Source of the DNA: Acidimicrobiales bacterium
GTDB taxonomy: Bacteria > Actinomycetota > Acidimicrobiia > Acidimicrobiales > RAAP-2
Reading direction: 5' to 3'
Assembly: GCA_025449805.1 (NCBI GenBank)
Contig: JANWIR010000091.1
Location: 1 to 36,185 of the forward strand
Length of the DNA stretch: 36,185 nucleotides
This document shows, piece after piece, positions 32,331-36,185 of the stretch (position 1 is its first letter; the number at the start of each line of letters is the position of its first letter). The notes under the pieces are model-generated. The model saw nothing but the letters and a program-made list of their open reading frames with translations, was not told where the DNA came from and did not search any database. The position numbers and the translations under genes are program-made.

Positions 32331-32795
32331 TCACGACTGCTCGGCCACGGCCTTCAATCGAGCCAGTGTCGCGGGGATTCCCGTGCGCGCCGCCTCAGTG
32401 CGATCGGCGATCTGCGCGGGCGCGTCGTCGCCGTAGCGCTCGTTAAACCTCGCTAATCCGTCGGGCAGAAATGCCCAGGACTCCGTCACGAGCGTTCCCG
32501 ATTCGTGGGGCGCAAAGGTGTAGCCCCAGCGAATCCACGTCCCACCCACGATGAAGGCAAACTCGCGCCCGGGTTCGGCCACGACGACTTGTGATCGGGT
32601 CTCCCACGTTCGTTCCGGGGTTTCGTTGCGGCCCGTGAACCAGGCACCGACCGTCGCCGACGCCCCCTCCTCCCACCAACAGGCCTTGCACACGGGACTC
32701 CACTCACCGGTGCGCGTCACGTCGGCAATCATGTCGTAGAGCACGTCGGGGGGTCGGGCGATCACGATCGAATCGGAAAAAGTGGGGTGATCCAT
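32331..32795 (-). CDS. SRPBCC family protein (polyketide cyclase/dehydrase-like)
   Basis: 154 residues with the START/Bet v1-like helix-grip fold. FSDSIVIARPPDVLYDMIADVTRTGEWSPVCKACWW at the N-terminus is the usual start of this family, and SWAFLPDGLARFNERYG precedes the long C-terminal helix that closes the hydrophobic cavity. Members bind small hydrophobic ligands; a specific role cannot be assigned. ATG 32795 is followed directly by the fold. It is convergent with the cupredoxin operon and monocistronic. Upstream (32796-32991) are 196 bases without a gene that contain the first copy of the 29-base repeat. Confidence 0.85.
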   Translation of the reverse strand: MDHPTFSDSIVIARPPDVLYDMIADVTRTGEWSPVCKACWWEEGASATVGAWFTGRNETPERTWETRSQVVVAEPGREFAFIVGGTWIRWGYTFAPHESGTLVTESWAFLPDGLARFNERYGDDAPAQIADRTEAARTGIPATLARLKAVAEQS

Positions 32796-32909
32796 GCTCG
32801 CACCCTAGCGACGTCGCCACGCAAGATTCGCTCCTTGCGGGGAACCGAAAATGCGTGGAGCGATGCACGAAGGGCGTGAGTGAATAATCGTGACCGTCAG
32901 TGCGGCGGA

Positions 32910-32938
32910 GTGGACCTTGCGTCACACAATAAGAACCG
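32910..32938 (+). repeat. 29-base dispersed repeat, copy 1
   Basis: Begins GTGGACCTTG and ends ACACAATAAGAACCG. It matches copy 2 at 27 of 29 bases. A GGA before it is also shared with copy 2. It lies upstream of the SRPBCC gene and 53 bases past the end of hicA. See the other copies at 33468 and 34832. Confidence 0.75.
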
Positions 32939-32991
32939 CTCGGTCTCTGTGCTCGTAGGAACGTCGATCTTCCTTGAAATGCAAATGCTGT

Positions 32992-33213
32992 CTACAGCAA
33001 GTCGATGAATTCGCTCACCGTAACGTCAGACTGTCGGAGAATTGCCGCCAGAGTCCCGCGGGCAAGTTCCCGGTGAATCGGGACAATCACAGTTCTGCCG
33101 CCTTGATTGCGGAGTTTCACGTGACTACCTCGCTGCCCGATCTCTGTGAAGCCAATCTTCTTGAGCGCTGTGACGGTCGCTTGACCGGAAACAACGGGTA
33201 GCGCGGGGCTCAC
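32992..33213 (-). CDS. hicA: HicA-type mRNA interferase toxin
   Basis: 73 residues with the double-stranded-RNA-binding-like HicA fold. It shows LPVVSGQATVTALKKIGF at the start, QRGSHVKL with the catalytic histidine H31, VPIHRELARGTLAAILRQ and a final helix. HicA toxins cleave mRNA and are silenced by HicB. GTG 33213 overlaps the hicB stop by GTGA. All residues expected for activity are visible, so the toxin looks functional. Antitoxin-first order (hicB then hicA) is the less common of the two known arrangements. Confidence 0.93.
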   Translation of the reverse strand: MSPALPVVSGQATVTALKKIGFTEIGQRGSHVKLRNQGGRTVIVPIHRELARGTLAAILRQSDVTVSEFIDLL

Positions 33214-33410
33214 GCAGGAATCAATACCGTGGTGATAATCGGTGGCTCTATTGAGTCGGGAAGGTCTTCCCCTTCGAAGTACAAGCCCAGTGCTTCTTCG
33301 AGATTTGCGACAGCCTCGTCAACAGTTTCACCTTGACTTACGACGTCGACATCAAGGCACCTGGCGACATACCAAGGTTCTTCGTGGGTGATAGCGACAG
33401 TGAACTTCAT
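33210..33410 (-). CDS. hicB: HicB-type antitoxin
   Basis: 66 residues from ATG 33410. The protein is the short partial-RNase-H-fold form of HicB: KFTVAITHEEPWYVARCLDVDVVSQGETVDEAVANLEEAL is the hallmark, followed by a short tail (IITTVLIPA) without a clear DNA-binding helix-turn-helix. It binds and neutralises HicA encoded immediately downstream. ATG 33413 is also possible, but the -10 box TACGAT (33423-33418) ends 7 bases before 33410, which fits a leaderless transcript starting at 33410. With no DNA-binding domain, any autoregulation would require another factor or the complex. Confidence 0.93.
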   Translation of the reverse strand: MKFTVAITHEEPWYVARCLDVDVVSQGETVDEAVANLEEALGLYFEGEDLPDSIEPPIITTVLIPA

Positions 33411-33417
33411 CATTCAA

Positions 33418-33423
33418 ATCGTA
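33418..33423 (-). promoter_or_regulatory. -10 box of hicBA, leaderless
   Basis: TACGAT on the minus strand (33423-33418) fits TAnnnT and lies 7 bases before ATG 33410. No Shine-Dalgarno sequence precedes that ATG. No clear -35 was found. Confidence 0.4.
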
Positions 33424-33467
33424 CCAGTGGCCTGTGTCCTTAGACCCGGCTCTTTTTCTGTTCCGGA

Positions 33468-33496
33468 GTGGACCTTGAGTCACACAATACGAACCG
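33468..33496 (+). repeat. 29-base dispersed repeat, copy 2
   Basis: Same repeat as at 32910, in the same orientation, and the one closest to a consensus (GTGGACCTTG-AG-TC-ACACAATA-C-GAACCG). It lies between the hicBA and vapBC modules, 45 bases upstream of the hicB promoter. A few bases downstream (GTC and CGTCCTCGTT) are loosely shared with copy 1. Confidence 0.75.
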
Positions 33497-33580
33497 GTCG
33501 CCAACGTCCTCGTTCCAATAACAATCTGGGCGCCCGCCCGATCCGACTAAGTCCGACTGAGTCTACGAATGATTTCGCTG

Positions 33581-34012
33581 CTAATCTCGAATCACTTCGA
33601 TGTCGACTTGGAGCGCCCTGTACACGGGTATGGCTCGCACATCGCGCGTGAGTAAGACCAGACCGCTCTCGGTTGCGGCGGCTCCAACGAGCGCGTCGTA
33701 CACGGATCCACCGGCGATTCCGAGGCTCGCGAACTTTGGCAAAAGCGCCTCAGCAGCCGACGGTGTCAGGTACTTGATTGATGGGAAGTTCGTGCTCATC
33801 AGCCGCAGTACCGCTTCTGGCGATCGGCGAGCAGGCGAGGGCAGACGCGTCAGGACCGAGAATGTTTCAAATGCGGCGTGACCCGCCAGACCCAAGCGGC
33901 GGTTGCCAAGGGCGCGCAGGGTGGCGGCGTGGTGCTCGTGATCCTCGACCACAACAGCAACGGCCACGCTCGTGTCCGCGAGTGCGTCCACTCCATTACC
34001 TTTGGTCGGCAT
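33581..34012 (-). CDS. vapC: PIN-domain toxin (VapC family)
   Basis: 143 residues from ATG 34012. Four acidic residues of the PIN active site are visible: the aspartate in ALADTSVAVA (near residue 13), glutamate in FETFSVL (near 49), aspartate in SVYDALVG (near 104) and aspartate in LLTRDVRAI (near 122). VapC toxins cleave tRNA or rRNA and require magnesium. GTG 33991, with AAAGG 7 bases upstream, is an alternative start that would put ADTS close to the N-terminus as in most VapC proteins. The start at 34012 overlaps the antitoxin gene by 17 bases. The toxin appears intact. Confidence 0.88.
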   Translation of the reverse strand: MPTKGNGVDALADTSVAVAVVVEDHEHHAATLRALGNRRLGLAGHAAFETFSVLTRLPSPARRSPEAVLRLMSTNFPSIKYLTPSAAEALLPKFASLGIAGGSVYDALVGAAATESGLVLLTRDVRAIPVYRALQVDIEVIRD

Positions 34013-34229
34013 CCTTCAGCTCCCGAACAAACTCATCAGTGATGGTGGCGTTGGTGCCGGGGATGACGAGACGACCGTCTTTCTCGACCAGCGAGTCATC
34101 AAAGACCGGCTCGACGCGAAGTGACGCGCCGTCGGCCGTTATCTCAACTTCGCCGGAATGAAGTCCTAATCGGTCTCGCAGCGACTTCGGAACGACCAGA
34201 CGACCTGCCTTATCAATGGTAGTTCTCAT
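33996..34229 (-). CDS. vapB: AbrB/MazE-type antitoxin (VapB)
   Basis: 77 residues. The N-terminal AbrB/SpoVT swapped-hairpin domain reads MRTTIDKAGRLVVPKSLRDRLGL, the classic DNA-binding form. The C-terminal GRLVIPGTNATITDEFVREL region would wrap the PIN toxin encoded directly downstream. It would also repress its own promoter. ATG 34229 has no Shine-Dalgarno sequence; the -10 box TAAAAT (34241-34236) ends 6 bases before it, implying a leaderless mRNA. CCAT-ATGA-ATGG (34242-34253), just upstream, is a small palindrome that may be an operator. Confidence 0.9.
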   Translation of the reverse strand: MRTTIDKAGRLVVPKSLRDRLGLHSGEVEITADGASLRVEPVFDDSLVEKDGRLVIPGTNATITDEFVRELKDADQR

Positions 34230-34235
34230 GCCACA

Positions 34236-34253
34236 ATTTTACCATATGAATGG
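34236..34253 (-). promoter_or_regulatory. -10 box and possible operator of vapBC
   Basis: TAAAAT on the minus strand (34241-34236) is 6 bases before ATG 34229. It is adjoined by the palindrome CCATATGAATGG (34242-34253). No convincing -35 box was seen. An AbrB-type antitoxin would be expected to bind here. Confidence 0.4.
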
Positions 34254-34425
34254 CATGCCCGGAGCAATCCGGCCCTGAATTCTCCGACGGGCAGGCAGCG
34301 ATGGCATCGCCACTGACGTCACCGTGTCCAAGTGTTGGATGAACTCGATATCGGGGGTACCCACCTAACGCTAAGAGACGCAGAGAACAAGGGACACTGT
34401 CGGTCAAACGCGACGGGTTCGATTT

Positions 34426-34698
34426 GTGCGTGCTGTGCTAACGATGGAAAGTCTGGAATCCCCGATCGCGACGACTTACATCGCCCCGGAGAACTTCGAC
34501 GAGCCACTTCGTTTCTCTGGCTATGTTGAGCAACCCGACGGACGTCTGGAGTTCTCTCCAACCTTCGAGTCACTGTCAACTGCCCTGGCTTGGGCTCGCG
34601 ACAAGACGGACTTCGTGATTGCCAGAGGGGTCTCGGGTCCGTACTACTGGTACGGAGTTGGGCCGTCACCCCGCGACATCGCAGAACCGCCCCAGTAA
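34426..34698 (+). CDS. small protein of unknown function
   Basis: 90 residues from GTG 34426, or 84 from ATG 34444. I do not recognise a family. The sequence looks like real coding: no low-complexity arginine runs, an even mix of residues, and aromatic-rich segments such as VIARGVSGPYYWYGVGPS. The middle part, STALAWARDKTDFVIARG, reads as helix followed by strand. It has no signal peptide or membrane segment and is probably cytoplasmic. No ribosome binding site is visible at either start. It lies alone on the plus strand beside vapBC, in DNA of lower GC than the core, and may be accessory. Confidence 0.55.
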   Translation: MRAVLTMESLESPIATTYIAPENFDEPLRFSGYVEQPDGRLEFSPTFESLSTALAWARDKTDFVIARGVSGPYYWYGVGPSPRDIAEPPQ

Positions 34699-34831
34699 GC
34701 ACTGCGAGCCCATTCAGGTTCGAGTTCGTCGCATTACTTAGCGCGACGGAGTGTGTTTTAGTGACCGCGCTTGATCCAATTGTTCTCGTAACAGTTCAGT
34801 GAAGAAGCTTTAGGGAAATTGCTAAAACTTG

Positions 34832-34860
34832 GTGGACCTTGAGGGACACAATAAGAACCG
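34832..34860 (+). repeat. 29-base dispersed repeat, copy 3
   Basis: GTGGACCTTGAG followed by GGACACAATAAGAACCG. It differs from copy 2 at three of the 29 bases, while the flanking bases are different. Same orientation as copies 1 and 2, and located after the small unknown gene. Confidence 0.7.
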
Positions 34861-35082
34861 CCATGCTCTTATCGTTGGGCCTTACCAAACGTTAGCGGCA
34901 GCGACCACTCATGAGCAATCACCAAAACGCCCTCCGCTGCAATGCAGTTGATTCACCAGTATCGGCTCCGCTGAGATCCGAATAGCTACGTAACGAGTGA
35001 AATTCAAGTGCAAAATCTTCACGACATTTCGTTCGACAGATCGCGAACAGTTTGATGGTTGAATCTTCGAGTAAGACCGAAG

Positions 35083-35136
35083 TCTCGCGGGCCAACGAGG
35101 GCTGATCACACAACCCGAATCCATTGGCCCGCGAGA
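35083..35136. repeat. 13-bp inverted repeat (hairpin)
   Basis: TCTCGCGGGCCAA (35083-35095) is the exact reverse complement of TTGGCCCGCGAGA (35124-35136), with 28 bases between. A further 7-bp pairing, ACCGAAG (35076-35082) with CTTCGGT (35153-35159), may extend it. It lies just downstream of the minus-strand I36-type gene, so it could be its terminator, although there is no T tract. A remnant transposon end is the alternative. Confidence 0.5.
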
Positions 35137-35158
35137 AACAGCGTTGAGCCAACTTCGG

Positions 35159-35626
35159 TTACGGTACGTACACCGAGTAAACGTGGTTTTGCATCACCGT
35201 GTTATAGCCCGTGCAACTAGTTCCGCCACCGAGGCACGTATTGAATGAATTCGCTGACATGTACAGCAGGTAGTTGCCGGCACCGAGTAAATAGTACGCG
35301 CCGCTTTCTCCACTCCCGTAGAAGAGCTCGTTGTTCACGGCCATGTTGTTGTACGAACTGTCAATGTCGGTGTTGCACCCCGGCGAGAGATTCGACGTCG
35401 CGGTGGTCGAGAAACACAGGTTTCCGCCATTGCCATTCTTGTAGCTACAGAAGTAGCCAGAGCCGCAACCGGCGGGAGCCGAGGGCGGAGGCGGAGCCAA
35501 CGCCGTTGCCGTTGTCGTTGTCGTTGTCGTCGACGACGCTGACGCGATGGACGCGCCCGCGACTGTCACCAGCATTGACGACAAAGCGAACGCCGCCGCA
35601 ATTCTCATGATTTTGTATTTTGACAT
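35159..35626 (-). CDS. secreted I36-type peptidase inhibitor-like protein
   Basis: 155 residues from ATG 35626, chosen because AGGGG lies upstream and a signal peptide follows directly (MSKYKIMRIAAAFALSSMLV, cleavage near ASIASA, about residue 30); the frame is open to 35764. After the signal is a low-complexity linker with seven consecutive threonines and a PPPP run, then a domain with six cysteines: CGSGYFCSYKNGNGGNLCF, GCNTDIDSSYNNM and the tail NTCLGGGTSC. The GYFC-Y-N-N-GG-LCF pattern resembles the small crystallin-like peptidase inhibitor family I36 of actinobacteria, secreted against metalloproteases in the founding example. Three disulfides are likely. Function here is inferred by family. 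Confidence 0.72.
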   Translation of the reverse strand: MSKYKIMRIAAAFALSSMLVTVAGASIASASSTTTTTTTATALAPPPPSAPAGCGSGYFCSYKNGNGGNLCFSTTATSNLSPGCNTDIDSSYNNMAVNNELFYGSGESGAYYLLGAGNYLLYMSANSFNTCLGGGTSCTGYNTVMQNHVYSVYVP

Positions 35627-35669
35627 CTCACTACCCCTTTTCCTGTTGTTGGAATCCATCCTTTTCCAC

Positions 35670-36185
35670 TCACCGCTTCGCCGTCTTGAGGGCAGACCGT
35701 TTGAGCGATTCGAGGATCTTTGGCGCTCGAACCAAGGCTGAGGCCTGGGCGCGAGCAACGACACGCGTGATGTTCTGGAAATGATGAAATGTCACGGCTT
35801 GTTCGATTCGGACGGCCTCAGCAACGGTTGCGATCAATCCAACCTGGGTGGCGCAACGAACCTCCATGACAGCGGTGCTTCTGGCCAAGCCACTCTGTGC
35901 AACGGGGGCCTGCAAAAAATGCATCATGGCATCCCGTGGCGTTCGATATCTGTAGCCTGCTGTGCGCATGCATGCGGACCATCGCACCACTGACTCTTGG
36001 TAACTGCTGGTCGAGAGGACTCCCGTCGTCACGAGGTTTGGTAAGTCGGTGTACACGCTGTCTGCTCGGAACCATGCCATGTAATTGCCGTACAGACGCC
36101 CTTCCGCCTGCGCGGTGCACCCTGCGGTGCTGTGGCCTAGCACCCCTCCCGTCGGTAATGCGACCTCAACGTCCGGGTTCGCAAC
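35670..36185 (-). CDS. hypothetical protein, N-terminally truncated by the window edge
   Basis: The frame is open to the last base, so the start is outside the window; 171 residues are visible. Beginning VANPDVEVALPTGGVLGHS, it contains GCTAQAEGRLYGNYMAWFRADSVY and VVRWSACMRTAGYRY, a pattern of spaced cysteine and tryptophan residues I recall from actinobacterial exported proteins of unknown function (PTGGC-x-AxAxxxLYG and WSxCMxxxG). The C-terminal half is helical and basic, ending KRSALKTAKR. No catalytic motif is seen. It lies 43 bases upstream of the I36-type secreted protein on the same strand, so the two may be co-transcribed. Confidence 0.65.
   Translation of the reverse strand, partial: VANPDVEVALPTGGVLGHSTAGCTAQAEGRLYGNYMAWFRADSVYTDLPNLVTTGVLSTSSYQESVVRWSACMRTAGYRYRTPRDAMMHFLQAPVAQSGLARSTAVMEVRCATQVGLIATVAEAVRIEQAVTFHHFQNITRVVARAQASALVRAPKILESLKRSALKTAKR

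Larger units (their letters stand above)
34699..35158. other. 460-base stretch without a supported gene
   Basis: Only short frames without recognisable coding character occur here. The stretch contains copy 3 of the 29-base repeat (34832-34860) and a 13-bp inverted repeat (35083-35136). Base composition is near balanced, well below the GC of the core operons, as expected for recently acquired or decaying DNA. No tRNA was recognised. Confidence 0.6.

Noticed and set aside
32910-34860. Integron cassette array (repeats as attC sites)
   Set aside because: No RYYYAAC/GTTRRRY core pair or imperfect palindrome was found in the repeats, and no integrase gene is in the window.
32910-34860. CRISPR array
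   Set aside because: Only three copies, spaced by 558 and 1364 bases with genes between them, and no cas genes.
34909-35152. Two overlapping minus-strand open frames of 71 and 77 codons
   Set aside because: No ribosome binding site or family resemblance; one crosses the inverted repeat; composition looks non-coding.

Overview
The window is dense, very GC-rich DNA with short intergenic gaps, many GTG starts and long chains of genes overlapping by 4 bases (GTGA/ATGA). Several start codons lie 6-8 bases after a TAnnnT or ECF-type -10 box, which suggests leaderless mRNAs. Together with the class A RNase P RNA, the SigK/RskA-type sigma/anti-sigma pair and the Twin-arginine and Sec-exported redox proteins, this points to a free-living actinobacterium. 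A deep-branching class such as Acidimicrobiia is possible, but the sequence alone does not prove it.

Layout. (1) 1-3562, plus strand: the end of glycerol-3-phosphate dehydrogenase (glpD), an alkyl-DHAP-synthase-like flavoenzyme, and an FGGY kinase resembling GlpK but with altered pocket residues. (2) 3559-6960, minus strand: xseA-xseB (exonuclease VII), an ETHE1/glyoxalase-II-like metallo-hydrolase and a ferredoxin-reductase-like flavoprotein, all overlapping. (3) 7034-7402: RNase P RNA, followed after 22 bases by a plus-strand operon (7425-15662). This operon holds a heterodimeric ABC exporter with one inactivated ATP site, a TM0106-type RecB-like nuclease with a probable Fe-S cluster, and a CydD/CydC-like ABC pair. 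(4) 15659-16642: an aldo/keto reductase with a perfect CRP-type palindrome at its start. (5) 16799-20138, minus strand: PhzF-like protein, flavin-binding PNPOx-like protein, NUDIX hydrolase, coiled-coil zinc-ribbon protein and histidine phosphatase. (6) 20168-23511: an EEP-family hydrolase, an MFS transporter, a CurA-like NADP oxidoreductase and a 59-residue basic protein. (7) 23586-28579, minus strand: a complete branched-chain amino-acid/amide-type ABC importer (livG-F-H-M and a binding protein).

(8) 28689-32253 is the most distinctive region. An ECF sigma factor and its RskA-like membrane anti-sigma factor face a three-gene operon for two exported ferritin-like proteins and a blue-copper cupredoxin. 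Both sides of the divergent region carry the same promoter, CATCC-N15-CCGAAT. This predicts an autoregulated sigma factor that directly drives an envelope metal/redox module. The copy facing the sigma gene also relocates that gene's start to a leaderless GTG.

(9) 32331-36185 is an accessory zone of lower GC content. It contains an SRPBCC protein, hicBA and vapBC toxin-antitoxin modules, a small unknown gene, three copies of a 29-base repeat spaced around these modules, a secreted I36-type cysteine-rich protein and a truncated unknown gene at the window edge.
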